Assembly (NCBI GenBank): GCA_900754855.1
Contig: CAAEEI010000009.1
Coordinates: 1 to 26,733, forward strand
Reading direction: 5' to 3'
DNA from: Lachnospiraceae bacterium
Lineage (GTDB): Bacteria > Bacillota > Clostridia > Lachnospirales > Lachnospiraceae
DNA: 26,733 bases
Notes under the pieces: model-generated
Seen by the model: only the letters and a program-made list of their open reading frames with translations
Databases searched by the model: none
What the model was told of the DNA's origin: nothing
In this document: positions 7,930-16,180 of the stretch, one piece after another
How positions within the stretch are numbered: position 1 is the stretch's first letter
Layout: every line of letters starts with the position of its first letter
Translations under genes and position numbers: made by a program

Positions 7930-8190
7930 TCACAGCTTTACATAAGCCTTTTTCTCATCAATATCGACCAGAATAATGTCTATGCCCATTTTTACCACAC
8001 AGCAATAGGGAATTTTGTACTCTCCTTTTTTCCCCATACATCCGCAATATTTGCTTCCTACCGGTACATAGAGACAGGAGATACACCCGTTGGCAAGGTC
8101 AATTTCCACATCTCCCACATGTCCCAGCCTTTTTCCATCTTTACAGTTAATGACTTCCCGGTTTCCCAGTTCCCAGAATCGAACATGCAT
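7930..8190 (-). CDS. YlmC/YmxH family PRC-barrel protein
   Basis: The 86-residue product matches the YlmC/YmxH family of small PRC-barrel proteins linked to sporulation in Bacilli and Clostridia; the molecular role is not established. Recognisable family features are an N-terminal WELGNREVIN, the segment DGKRLGHVGDVEIDL, and a C-terminal half ending VGIDIILV-like (here MGIDIILVDI). It contains seven cysteines (C16, C36, C39, C49, C51, C63, C64), more than Bacillus members but in keeping with clostridial ones as I know them. The frame is open back to 8220, inside the hydrolase gene, but the ATG at 8190 fits the family's normal start and has an AGAGA site upstream. It lies 16 bases after the hydrolase and probably shares its transcript. 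Confidence 0.82.
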   Translation of the reverse strand: MHVRFWELGNREVINCKDGKRLGHVGDVEIDLANGCISCLYVPVGSKYCGCMGKKGEYKIPYCCVVKMGIDIILVDIDEKKAYVKL

Positions 8191-8206
8191 AAAAATTCTC
8201 TTTTTT

Positions 8207-9157
8207 TCAGTATATGCCATTCACTGTCTGCGGTTCTTCCATATGGTTTTTCATCCATTTCAGCATATCGTTGAAAATTTCTTCGTGGCGGGGGTCACTC
8301 TGTAATTCATGGCGTATGCCATCATAAAGATGAATATCGGCAAGACATCCCATTTCCAACATTCGGTGATGAATATCTGTGATTCCCTTTCCAAAATCTC
8401 CAATCGGATCCTCTTTTCCGCTGATCAGTAAAATCGGCGTTTCCACGGATAAAGACCGGTACCATTTTCTTGTGGAGACCAGCGCCAGCATCTTAAAAAT
8501 ATTCTCATAAGCTTTCAACGTAAATCTGAACTGGGTGCATTTATCCGCTTTGTATCGGTCTCTGGTCTCCCGGTCTTCACTAAACCAGGACAGTCCTTCT
8601 TTTTCTTTACGGAATTTACGATTCAGTCGTCCATAAACCATGCTTTCGACCAGACCGCTTCGGTGATTGACTCCCTTTATCCTCCGCAGCAGGGCCAGAG
8701 CCAGGACGCTTCTCCTGCAAAACTTTTGTCGGCTGCTCGTCCCTGATAAGATCACACCATCCCACGGGGAATCGTAAAGACAGCATAATCTTGCCACCAG
8801 AGAGCCCATGCCGTGTCCGTAAAGAAAGAAGGGAACCTGCGGATATTCTTTTCGCATATAAGCGGTCAGTCTTTTTACATCTTTAACCAGATAAACCCAT
8901 CCATCGTCTTCTTCCAGATGCCCCCATTCTTCTTCTCCGGCTGAACGGCCATGCCCGATGAAGTCACAGCCACAGACCATAATCCCATGATCGGTAAAAA
9001 AACGGATCAACTCTTCATTTCGTTCTATGTAATCTTTCCAGCCATGAGTGATCTGAATGATCGCCCGCAGATCTGTCTCCGGCTCAAAAAGGTAATAATG
9101 TATTCTGCTTTTATGATTTGCACTGCGGTAGGTTCCGCTGAATTTTAAATATGCCAT
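8207..9157 (-). CDS. Alpha/beta hydrolase, lysophospholipase-like, nucleophile serine replaced by glycine
   Basis: This 316-residue cytoplasmic protein has the fold and motifs of the serine aminopeptidase S33/monoglyceride lipase group: HGWKDYIERN with the oxyanion region near 39-48, the FIGHGRSAG turn at 66-74, the acid residue in SGKEDPIGD and the histidine in GIRHEL. At the nucleophile elbow, where relatives have GHSMGS, the sequence reads G114-H-G116-M-G-S119. The catalytic serine is therefore glycine, a one-base change from AGC to GGC. The protein may be inactive as an esterase, or S119 might act instead. It starts with GGAG nine bases upstream and is followed by the YlmC/YmxH gene. No strong promoter is visible; TTGTGG with TAAAAA at 16 bases is a weak candidate. 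Confidence 0.88.
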   Translation of the reverse strand: MAYLKFSGTYRSANHKSRIHYYLFEPETDLRAIIQITHGWKDYIERNEELIRFFTDHGIMVCGCDFIGHGRSAGEEEWGHLEEDDGWVYLVKDVKRLTAYMRKEYPQVPFFLYGHGMGSLVARLCCLYDSPWDGVILSGTSSRQKFCRRSVLALALLRRIKGVNHRSGLVESMVYGRLNRKFRKEKEGLSWFSEDRETRDRYKADKCTQFRFTLKAYENIFKMLALVSTRKWYRSLSVETPILLISGKEDPIGDFGKGITDIHHRMLEMGCLADIHLYDGIRHELQSDPRHEEIFNDMLKWMKNHMEEPQTVNGIY

Positions 9158-9231
9158 TGTTTAGTCGCTCCATATCTGTTTATTTATCTTTTTCTCATTT
9201 TTTTACAGATACTATCATACTCCACAAGTAT

Positions 9232-9280
9232 GAAAAAAAAAGGCTATTTCCCTTGCATTTTTATTAAGGGAAATAACCTT
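9232..9280 (-). terminator. Terminator of the rnf operon
   Basis: In minus-strand RNA AAGGTTATTTCCCTT (9266-9280) pairs with AAGGGAAATAGCCTT (9240-9254), with one G-U pair, and is followed by a run of Ts (9233-9240). It ends the rnf transcript about 80 bases after the rnfB stop. The plus-strand side has only five Ts, so it is weaker in that direction. Confidence 0.88.
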
Positions 9281-9360
9281 TTTGTGAACATATTCAGATT
9301 TTCTTAATATTTATACGAAAATACGCACGGTTTCCATATGCTGTTTTACCGTCTGTGTTC

Positions 9361-10152
9361 TTAGAAAATAATCTTTGCCGGACATTTTTCCGCGCATTTT
9401 CCACATCCGGTACATTTACTGTAATCAATTTTCGCAATATTGTTTTCTACCGTAATGGCGCCGGTTTCGCAGACCTTCGTACACATCTTACAACCGATAC
9501 ATCCGGCGGAACAAACCTCTTTCACGGCTTTACCAAATGCTTTTGAATTACAGTTTACTTTCACTGCGGCATCATAAGGAACCAGTTCGATCAGTTTCTT
9601 CGGACAGGTCTCCACGCATTTTCCGCAGGCTACGCATTTTTCCTTATCAACCAGAGCAACGCCGTTGACAATATGGATCGCGTCAAAATCGCAGACCTTT
9701 ACGCAGCTTCCAAAACCAGTACAGCCATATTCACAGGCCTTTGGTCCGCCACCCGGAACACTGACTGCGGAAACACAATCTTCATTTCCAAAATATTTAT
9801 ATTTGGATTTTGCCTTTTCACAGGTTCCCGCACATTTCACAAAGGCTACCTGTTTCACGGCTTCTCCGGCTTCCACACCCATGATGGCGGCAATCTTATC
9901 TGCGGCTGCAGCTCCGCCTACGGGACATCCGTTTACCGGCGCTTCTCCCTGGGCGATCGCTTTTGCCAGTCCATCACAGCCGGCATAACCACATCCGCCA
10001 CAGTTGTTTCCCGGCAGACATTCTCTGACGGCAATTTCTTTCTCATCAACAGGTACTTTAAATTTCTCTGAGGCAATACCAAGGAGAACGGAAATAACAA
10101 GTCCTGTACCTCCGACAACGGCTGCCGCAAGGATAATTCCACTTACGCTCAT
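9361..10152 (-). CDS. rnfB: Rnf complex subunit B, polyferredoxin
   Basis: RnfB receives electrons from reduced ferredoxin and passes them into the membrane-bound ferredoxin:NAD oxidoreductase. The 263-residue protein has an N-terminal membrane anchor (about residues 5-26), a four-cysteine Fes domain with C51, C54, C59 and C76, and then a string of [4Fe-4S] motifs: C140/C144/C150/C154, C173/C176/C179/C183, C218/C221/C224/C228 and C247/C250/C253/C257, plus C107, C111 and C126. This cluster-rich form is typical of clostridial Rnf. It is the last gene of the operon, 18 bases after rnfA, with a GAGGAGGGG site, and the terminator follows. Confidence 0.96.
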   Translation of the reverse strand: MSVSGIILAAAVVGGTGLVISVLLGIASEKFKVPVDEKEIAVRECLPGNNCGGCGYAGCDGLAKAIAQGEAPVNGCPVGGAAAADKIAAIMGVEAGEAVKQVAFVKCAGTCEKAKSKYKYFGNEDCVSAVSVPGGGPKACEYGCTGFGSCVKVCDFDAIHIVNGVALVDKEKCVACGKCVETCPKKLIELVPYDAAVKVNCNSKAFGKAVKEVCSAGCIGCKMCTKVCETGAITVENNIAKIDYSKCTGCGKCAEKCPAKIIF

Positions 10153-10170
10153 CTTTTTCCCCTCCTCTTA

Positions 10171-10746
10171 TTAAATGATACCTGAAAATCCGAAAAAGGC
10201 AATCGACATCAGACCGGCGGTAACCAGCACGATCGGCATACCTTTCCAGGATGGAGAGATATCGTTATATTCCATTTTTTCCCGGATACCGGCAAGAATA
10301 ACGATGGAGATCGTAAATCCAAAAGAAATACCAAATCCATAAACCGTTGACTGCAAAATGCTGTATCCATACTGTACAGAGTTAAGCGCAACACCTAAAA
10401 CAGCACAGTTTGTCGTAATCAGCGGAAGAAATACTCCCAGAGATTCATACAGGGCCGGCATCGTCTTTTTCAGGAACATTTCCACAAACTGCACCAATGC
10501 AGCGATAACCAGAATAAAGACGATCGTCTGCAGATATTCAAGACCAAGGGTAACCAGAATAAATTTGTAAATCACCGCGGTAACAAATGCGGCAATCGTA
10601 ATTACGAAGATAACGGCTGCGCCCATACCGAGAGCCGTATCCACTTTTTTCGATACACCGAGGAAAGGACACAGACCGAGGAACTGACTTAAAACTACGT
10701 TATTTACGATAGCAGCACCGATGACTAACAGTATTAATTCTTTCAT
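10171..10746 (-). CDS. rnfA: Rnf complex subunit A, membrane protein
   Basis: RnfA is one of two homologous integral membrane subunits that hold an intramembrane iron-sulfur centre between them on the electron path of Rnf. The 191-residue product has about six hydrophobic segments, the usual family length, and the two conserved cysteine regions LGLCPFLGVSKK near residue 25 and TTNCAVLGVAL in the second half. It lies 14 bases after rnfE and is preceded by AGGAGG ten bases from the start. Confidence 0.96.
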   Translation of the reverse strand: MKELILLVIGAAIVNNVVLSQFLGLCPFLGVSKKVDTALGMGAAVIFVITIAAFVTAVIYKFILVTLGLEYLQTIVFILVIAALVQFVEMFLKKTMPALYESLGVFLPLITTNCAVLGVALNSVQYGYSILQSTVYGFGISFGFTISIVILAGIREKMEYNDISPSWKGMPIVLVTAGLMSIAFFGFSGII

Positions 10747-10760
10747 AATCTTCTTTCCTC

Positions 10761-11486
10761 CTATTCGTTATCGGCTTTTTTCTGATCCACAGTCATATCA
10801 AAGAAGCTGCGGCTGCCGCAGGCACTGTTGGTGCACTGAGAACAATCTCCGCATCCCCCCTGCGTCTTTGGCTGTCCCGGTTCTTTTGGTTTTTTATTTT
10901 TAATCTTATTCTGGATTGCAACCAGACAAGACAGAACAAAGAACGCACCGGGAGCAAGAATAAAGATCGTAATCGGGGTGTACACCGCTTCTGATAAAAC
11001 AACTTTTCCAAAAATTGTTCCTGCACCGAGTAATTCACGGAAAGCGCCAAGAATAGTCAGCGACATGGTAAATCCAAGACCCATTCCTAATCCGTCAAAG
11101 AAGGAGTTGATTGGTCCGTTTTTGCTGGCATAGGATTCAGCACGTCCAAGGATGATACAGTTTACTACGATCAGAGGAATATATACGCCGAGCGCATCGT
11201 TAAGGGCAGGAACATAAGCCTGCAGCGCAAACTGTACCACGGTAACCAGAGACGCAATGACCACGATGTATCCCGGGATACGTACCCTGTCCGGAATAAA
11301 ATTACGAAGCAGGGAGATAATCATATTGGAGAACATCAGAACCGCTGTGGTCGCCAGCCCCATACCCGCACCGTTAATGGCGGATGTAGTAACGGCAAGA
11401 GTCGGACACATACCGAGCATCAGCACCAGAGTAGGATTTTCTTTGATGATACCATTAAAAAGTCTTTCCAAAGGATTATTTTTCAT
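10761..11486 (-). CDS. rnfE: Rnf complex subunit E with cysteine-rich C-terminal tail
   Basis: RnfE is the membrane partner of RnfA. Six hydrophobic segments fill residues 20-192, with the conserved C27 in MCPTLAVT and C110 in VNCIILGRAE expected to bind the shared intramembrane cluster. After the last membrane segment comes a polar tail of about 50 residues that is longer than in most RnfE proteins. It holds C212, C215, C218 and C223 (pattern C-x2-C-x2-C-x4-C), which could bind a metal or a further iron-sulfur centre. The gene starts two bases after rnfG behind AAGGAGGG. Confidence 0.95.
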   Translation of the reverse strand: MKNNPLERLFNGIIKENPTLVLMLGMCPTLAVTTSAINGAGMGLATTAVLMFSNMIISLLRNFIPDRVRIPGYIVVIASLVTVVQFALQAYVPALNDALGVYIPLIVVNCIILGRAESYASKNGPINSFFDGLGMGLGFTMSLTILGAFRELLGAGTIFGKVVLSEAVYTPITIFILAPGAFFVLSCLVAIQNKIKNKKPKEPGQPKTQGGCGDCSQCTNSACGSRSFFDMTVDQKKADNE

Positions 11487-11488
11487 CT

Positions 11489-12115
11489 TTAATTCCCTCC
11501 TTCTAATGACTGGAAACAGGCAATACAGCTGTTCATTGCACCGGAAACTGCCTTACTGGTAATGGTTGCACCGGAAATGGCATCAATTTTGGCGTCATCG
11601 GAAGCACCGGAACCATCTTTGACTACCGTAAACGCTTCTGTTTTTTTGTTGGCAAACTGTTCTGCCCATTCCGGTTTCTGCGCATTCATACCAAGACCTG
11701 CCGTCTCATTAATCGAAAGGATGGAATATCCATTGATCGTACCGTCCGCCTGAATACCCACGGTAAGACTGATGTCTCCGCCATATCCTTTGGCCGTCGT
11801 TACATTAAAAATATAACCCAGTGTATCTCCGGCATCTCCTACTGCTTCTACAACCGCAGTGATTTCATCGTTTTCATGTTCTTCGATTGGATTTTCATAG
11901 GCAGCCAGCACTTTTGCAGCTTTTTCCGGGGTAAAGGTACTGACTTCTTTAAAATCAGCAGCTTCCGGAAATACTGCAGCGTAAGCTTCCATCTGTTTCT
12001 TTTCTTCCTGAACGGCAATCGGCTCTTTGGTAATACCATAGACAGCGCCAAGAGCCAGACCGGCGATTACCGTAATGACAACCAGTTTAATACAGTCTTT
12101 AATTAATGCGTTCAT
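11489..12115 (-). CDS. rnfG: Rnf complex subunit G, covalent flavoprotein
   Basis: RnfG carries a covalently bound FMN on the outer face of the membrane and sits between RnfC/RnfD and the intramembrane centre. The 208-residue product has one N-terminal membrane segment (about 9-28) and a soluble FMN-binding domain. The flavinylation motif S181-G-A-T184 followed by ITS is present, T184 being the expected attachment residue. An ApbE-type flavin transferase is required but is not encoded in the window. The start codon overlaps the rnfD stop by one base (TAATG), with its AAGGAGGG site inside rnfD. Confidence 0.95.
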   Translation of the reverse strand: MNALIKDCIKLVVITVIAGLALGAVYGITKEPIAVQEEKKQMEAYAAVFPEAADFKEVSTFTPEKAAKVLAAYENPIEEHENDEITAVVEAVGDAGDTLGYIFNVTTAKGYGGDISLTVGIQADGTINGYSILSINETAGLGMNAQKPEWAEQFANKKTEAFTVVKDGSGASDDAKIDAISGATITSKAVSGAMNSCIACFQSLEGGN

Positions 12116-13068
12116 TATTTTTTCCCTCCTTTTCCAAAAGCGGCAGGAGTTGTAAATCTCTCAATCAGCGGCACTAACAGGTTGCAGAAAATGATCGCAT
12201 AGGAAACACCCTCTGCGGAACCGCCAAATAATCGGAAAATTCCTGTAAGAATACCTAAAAGGATACCAAAAACAATCTGTCCCTTCGGTGTGATCGGTGA
12301 AGTCACATAATCTGTAGCCATAAAGAATGCGCCCAGCATGAGACCGCCGCCACATAAATGTGCCGCCAGATACTGAAGATCAAAACCGTGGCCTCCGAAC
12401 AGGAGAACAAAAAGTCCCAGCGTCACAATGTAACACACCGGAATCTTCCAGCTGATCACCTTACGCGCAATCAGATAAATACCGCCGATAAGCAGCAGAA
12501 CTGCGGATGTTTCTCCGATGGTTCCGGCTGTGGTACCCAGAAACATTGCTTTGACATTGACTGCCTCTCCTGCTTTTAAAGCTGCCAGAGGCGTTGCGGT
12601 TGTGGCAGCATCAAAACTTCCGCCAAATCCCTGATAGGAAAAATCTGTCATGATTCCGGCAAAAGAAATCAACAGAAAACAACGAGCGCCCAGCGCCGGG
12701 TTCATGAAGTTCTGTCCCAGACCGCCAAATACCTGTTTTACCACGATGATCGCAAAAGCTCCACCGATCACCGGCAGCCAAAACGGCGCTTCCGGCGGCA
12801 GGTTAAGCGCCAGAAGAAGACCGGTCAGCGCTGCGCTCAAATCGCTGACAGTAACTTTTTTATGCATTAACTTCTGCCATGCATACTCGCACAGTACGCA
12901 CACCAAAATACAGATTACGGTATTGATGATTGCTTTTACGCCAAAATTCCAGAAACCGAATACTGTGGCTGGCAGCAGAGCAATAATCACATCACGCATG
13001 ATACTTTGTGTAGAAGCCTTATCCCTTACATGAGGATTGGCTGATACGTTATACATCTGTTCGTTCAT
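12115..13068 (-). CDS. rnfD: Rnf complex subunit D, membrane flavoprotein
   Basis: RnfD is the large integral membrane subunit thought to take part in ion translocation; it also carries a covalent FMN. The 317-residue product has roughly nine hydrophobic segments, the conserved N-terminal SANPHVRDK, and NPALGARCFL near residue 123. The flavinylation site is the ATPLA stretch, with T159 the expected residue. The gene starts 18 bases after rnfC behind AGGAGAGGTG. Confidence 0.95.
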   Translation of the reverse strand: MNEQMYNVSANPHVRDKASTQSIMRDVIIALLPATVFGFWNFGVKAIINTVICILVCVLCEYAWQKLMHKKVTVSDLSAALTGLLLALNLPPEAPFWLPVIGGAFAIIVVKQVFGGLGQNFMNPALGARCFLLISFAGIMTDFSYQGFGGSFDAATTATPLAALKAGEAVNVKAMFLGTTAGTIGETSAVLLLIGGIYLIARKVISWKIPVCYIVTLGLFVLLFGGHGFDLQYLAAHLCGGGLMLGAFFMATDYVTSPITPKGQIVFGILLGILTGIFRLFGGSAEGVSYAIIFCNLLVPLIERFTTPAAFGKGGKK

Positions 13069-13086
13069 TTTTCACCTCTCCTTATG

Positions 13087-14400
13087 CTATTTCTTTTTTC
13101 TTCTGAGGGCCAGCGCCTCCCGGCGTCCGGTCTTCATGGACTGGGTTAATCTTCTCTTTGCCGGGCAAACGTAGGAACAGCATCCGCATTCCACACATTC
13201 GCATCCATTTAACTGATCAAACAAAGCAAAATCACCATGATCTGCCACTTCTGAAAGTTTTGTCGGCATCAGACCTGCAGGACAAACCGTCACACAGCGT
13301 CCGCAGCGGATACAGTTGCTCGGCTCACAGGCAGCTACCTCATCTTTGGTAAAACACAACAGGGAGGAAAAAGTTTTTCCACATGGCACATCCAGTGTTC
13401 CCAGAGCCATACCCATCATTGGTCCACCGGAAATCACTTTCTCCGGCTGCGTTTTAAATCCGCCTGCTGCCTCTGCCAGTTCTGCTGCATTGGTTCCTGC
13501 CTTTACTTTAAAGTTTCCAGGATTGGTCACAGCATCACCTGTCACGGTAACTACTCTTTCATATAATGGTTTGCCCAGCGTCACCGCCTCATGAATAGCG
13601 ATGGCTGTCGCCACATTGTCCACAATACATCCTGCGTCTGCCGGAAGCATGCTGGAATTAATGGCACGACCGGTCACCGCATAGATTAACGAACGTTCAG
13701 CACCCTGTGGGTATTTTGTCTTTAATTCAGCCACTGAAATACGGTTTTCTTTCTGGCATAATTCCTTGAGTTTTGCAATGGCATCCGGTTTATTATCTTC
13801 AATACCGATAACCCCTTTTGCTTTTGGAAAAAGGGAAAGGATAATATTCAGACCGGAAATCAACTGTTCAGGAATTTCCATCATACAACGGTAATCCGCA
13901 GTTATGTATGGTTCACATTCTGCTGCATTAATGATGATCGTATCAATCTTATCCGGATCCTTCGGAGACAGTTTCACGTGGGTTGGGAAACCAGCGCCGC
14001 CAAGACCGACGATTCCCGCTTCTTTTACTGCCTCAATAATGGATTCTTTTGACTTTTCCGCTACCGGAGTAAATTCTGCCTGTTCATATTCTCCATCGTT
14101 TTCCACGATAATACATTCTGTTTTGGCGCCGGATACGGTCATGCGAGGCTCTATCTTTTTCACTGTACCAGACACAGAACTGTGAATATTGGCAGAAACA
14201 AAACCACCGGCCTCTGCAATCTTTTGTCCAACGAGAACTCTGTCTCCCTTTTTTACACATGGGGAAGCAGGAGCACCAATGTGCTGACTCAGAGGATAAA
14301 CCAGCTCTCCCTGTGGCAGATATTCCGTAATCGGTCTATCTTTACTTAACTCTTTGCCATCATAAGGATGCAGGCCACCTTTAAAAGTAAGTAGTCCCAT
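13087..14400 (-). CDS. rnfC: Rnf complex subunit C, NAD- and FMN-binding
   Basis: RnfC is the peripheral subunit where NAD is reduced. The 437-residue product begins MGLLTFKGGLHP, the normal start of the family. It shows the FMN/NAD region GLGGAGFPTHVK (132-143), NAAECEPYITADYR (158-171), and two [4Fe-4S] motifs, C363/C366/C369/C373 and C402/C405/C408/C412. The frame stays open 48 codons upstream to 14544, but that stretch is the promoter and leader. The ATG at 14400 has AAGGT seven bases before it. As the first gene of the operon it sits behind a leader of about 110 bases with repeats. Confidence 0.96.
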   Translation of the reverse strand: MGLLTFKGGLHPYDGKELSKDRPITEYLPQGELVYPLSQHIGAPASPCVKKGDRVLVGQKIAEAGGFVSANIHSSVSGTVKKIEPRMTVSGAKTECIIVENDGEYEQAEFTPVAEKSKESIIEAVKEAGIVGLGGAGFPTHVKLSPKDPDKIDTIIINAAECEPYITADYRCMMEIPEQLISGLNIILSLFPKAKGVIGIEDNKPDAIAKLKELCQKENRISVAELKTKYPQGAERSLIYAVTGRAINSSMLPADAGCIVDNVATAIAIHEAVTLGKPLYERVVTVTGDAVTNPGNFKVKAGTNAAELAEAAGGFKTQPEKVISGGPMMGMALGTLDVPCGKTFSSLLCFTKDEVAACEPSNCIRCGRCVTVCPAGLMPTKLSEVADHGDFALFDQLNGCECVECGCCSYVCPAKRRLTQSMKTGRREALALRRKKK

Positions 14401-14430
14401 TTTTTTACCTTCTTTCTTTCCTTGTAACTT

Positions 14431-14509
14431 AAAAACAGTCATGACTTCCTCTGTGCATTTTTTGTCTGTCATGACTTTGTCAGAATGTAAGCTACATAAT
14501 TGTAAGCTA
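14431..14509 (-). repeat. Direct repeats and possible attenuator hairpin in the rnf leader
   Basis: On the plus strand GTCATGACTT occurs at 14438-14447 and 14468-14477, exactly 30 bases apart. TGTAAGCTA occurs at 14486-14494 and 14501-14509, 15 bases apart. GTCATGAC is itself a palindrome, so the two copies can also pair with each other in the rnf leader RNA (14468-14476 with 14437-14445, 9 bp). Five Us follow (14431-14435), a weak terminator-like arrangement just before rnfC. Protein binding to spaced sites and RNA attenuation are both possible. Confidence 0.55.
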
Positions 14510-14515
14510 AACTTT

Positions 14516-14544
14516 ATAATATAGTAAAAAAATGCGAAAATCAA
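14516..14544 (-). promoter_or_regulatory. Probable rnf operon promoter
   Basis: On the minus strand TTGATT (14539-14544) and TATTAT (14516-14521) are 17 bases apart. The start point would fall near 14509, at the edge of the first direct repeat, leaving a leader of about 110 bases. The 163-base gap to the NusG-domain-II gene holds nothing else I can name and no clear terminator. Confidence 0.6.
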
Positions 14545-14707
14545 GGTTTGTTAAAAATGTAACACTCCTTTTCTTTCCGCATACAGGGTTTAAGTTTTCT
14601 TTTTTTCTCAGAAGATAACCTTTCTTTTTTCTTTTTCAACCATTGTACGGGAAATAGAACAAGAAACTGGCGTTTTATTCCTATTTTTGTTAAATAAATA
14701 ACTTTTC

Positions 14708-15121
14708 TTATCTGGCTATTCCATCGAATTTCTTTTTTCCCTGGTCTTCCTGGGAAATGTTCCCCTGGTTTCCGATAACCTCAACCACCACTTTATGGGG
14801 AAGGCATACGATGGTTTCCCCTGTCTGACCGATGGCTTTGTGCTTTACACAGATCCCATCAGGACAGTCGGCTTTCGTCATCTCGGCTTTTCCCTGCCGG
14901 ATAGTCAACACATTACTTCCTCCTGTCCCCTGAATGGTAATCTGTCTGTCTTCTGCCAGAGAATACACCGCCGTCACTTTTCCGTTTACGGAAATCTCTA
15001 CTTCTTTCCCTCTTCCCTGTCCCTGCATTAACCAGAGAAAGGCCGCCAAAGCGGCGGCCAGAAAAATAAGAATCAGAACAATATCCTGTTTTTTAATTAA
15101 ACCCGATCCATTTCTGTGCAA
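14708..15121 (-). CDS. NusG domain II-containing membrane-anchored protein
   Basis: This 137-residue protein is a NusG domain II (PF07009-type) protein, a small beta-barrel family of unsettled function often found near Rnf, FMN-binding and ApbE genes in Clostridia. It has one N-terminal membrane segment (about 13-32) and an outward-facing domain with the conserved pattern CPDGICVKH (C86, C91) and IVCLPHKVV (C106). The start is a TTG at 15121, supported by GGGAGG at the right distance upstream; the first 29 bases overlap the glycosyltransferase gene. It lies just upstream of the rnf promoter, so a redox or maturation role with Rnf is plausible but unproven. Confidence 0.8.
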   Translation of the reverse strand: MHRNGSGLIKKQDIVLILIFLAAALAAFLWLMQGQGRGKEVEISVNGKVTAVYSLAEDRQITIQGTGGSNVLTIRQGKAEMTKADCPDGICVKHKAIGQTGETIVCLPHKVVVEVIGNQGNISQEDQGKKKFDGIAR

Positions 15122-16115
15122 TTTTATATCCTCCCATGGTCAGCTTCTGGCTGAGTTTGCTGTGAGAATTTGACAATTTGCCCAAAATCGAATGTTTTAA
15201 AATCTGATATGCTTCCGGCGAACTGTCTTTTAAATATTTCCAGAGATCATCCCGCATGGCTGTGGACTCTTCCGTATCCATTTTCAGTAAAAGGACTGAA
15301 GTAACCAGACAGATCGTTTCCAGATAATGCTGCATATATTCTTCCAGCTGTGGACAGGAAAAAGCGCCTTCATTTCTGGCATAAAGATCAATCATTATCT
15401 TGTTTACCCTGATCTGCTGGTCAATGCGGGAAATCATTACTTTTTCATTGACAGACTGATCTTCACGCCCAATGAAATAACGATAAAAATCCACGTCCAG
15501 ATAGTACATTTTCTTTACAGAAGGCAACGGCCAGTAGACAAAAAGATTATCTACATAAAACGTGTGTTTAGGCAACACAAAACCGCATTCTCTTAAAAGT
15601 TCCGTACGGTAAATTACCGAATGCATTAAAATGTTCTGGCTGGCTTTGAAATGTCCGATTTCTTCCCAGCCAAAATAACGGTTTTCCGGAAGGATAGAAT
15701 GATAGTGAATGACCTTTTTCCGTAAAGCGCCCTGTTTTTCATAAACATAATTGGAAATAAGCATATCCAGAGGCTCTTCTTCCTTCACTGCTTCCCGGAG
15801 AAGAGCAAGAATCTTCTCGTAAGACTCCTGATCTACCCAGTCGTCACTGTCCACCACTTTATAGAAAAATCCGGTGGCATTTTTAATCCCTGTATTGACT
15901 GCTTCTCCATGTCCCCCGTTGGGCTGATGGATGGCTTTGACTATGGAAGGATACTTTTCCTGGTATTCGTCGGCAATCTGCGGAGTGGAATCTTTTGATC
16001 CGTCATCCACAATGAGAATCTCCACTTCTTCCCCTCCGGTCAGCAGACTGTCAACACAGTGTCTCATATATTCTTCAGAGTTATAACTGGGAATCGCTAT
16101 AGAAAGTAATTTCAT
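15093..16115 (-). CDS. Family 2 glycosyltransferase
   Basis: The 340-residue protein begins with a GT-A glycosyltransferase domain: IAIPSYNSEEY near the N-terminus, D37-D38 in VDDGSKDST, NGGHGEAVNTG at 66-76, and the metal-binding D89-S-D91-D in VVDSDDWVD. These identify a nucleotide-sugar-dependent inverting enzyme, probably acting at the inner face of the membrane on a cell-surface glycan or lipid. The C-terminal 150 residues are helical with no clear membrane segment. It starts behind AAGGAG, 65 bases after purA with no terminator between, and may be read from the purA transcript. The acceptor cannot be told. Confidence 0.88.
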   Translation of the reverse strand: MKLLSIAIPSYNSEEYMRHCVDSLLTGGEEVEILIVDDGSKDSTPQIADEYQEKYPSIVKAIHQPNGGHGEAVNTGIKNATGFFYKVVDSDDWVDQESYEKILALLREAVKEEEPLDMLISNYVYEKQGALRKKVIHYHSILPENRYFGWEEIGHFKASQNILMHSVIYRTELLRECGFVLPKHTFYVDNLFVYWPLPSVKKMYYLDVDFYRYFIGREDQSVNEKVMISRIDQQIRVNKIMIDLYARNEGAFSCPQLEEYMQHYLETICLVTSVLLLKMDTEESTAMRDDLWKYLKDSSPEAYQILKHSILGKLSNSHSKLSQKLTMGGYKIAQKWIGFN

Positions 16116-16180
16116 CGTATCTCCTTTTCGCTATGCTTCGACTATCCCCCATGTACCTTCTGGTATATCCTTATCTTCTT

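Noticed and set aside
9216..9232. CATACT/AGTATG inverted repeat before the alpha/beta hydrolase
   Set aside because: Six-base arms in AT-rich sequence next to a terminator are easily due to chance, and no convincing promoter is associated.
14401..14544. N-terminal extension of RnfC to 14544
   Set aside because: The extra 48 codons cover the promoter and repeat leader, and the family begins at MGLLTFKGG.
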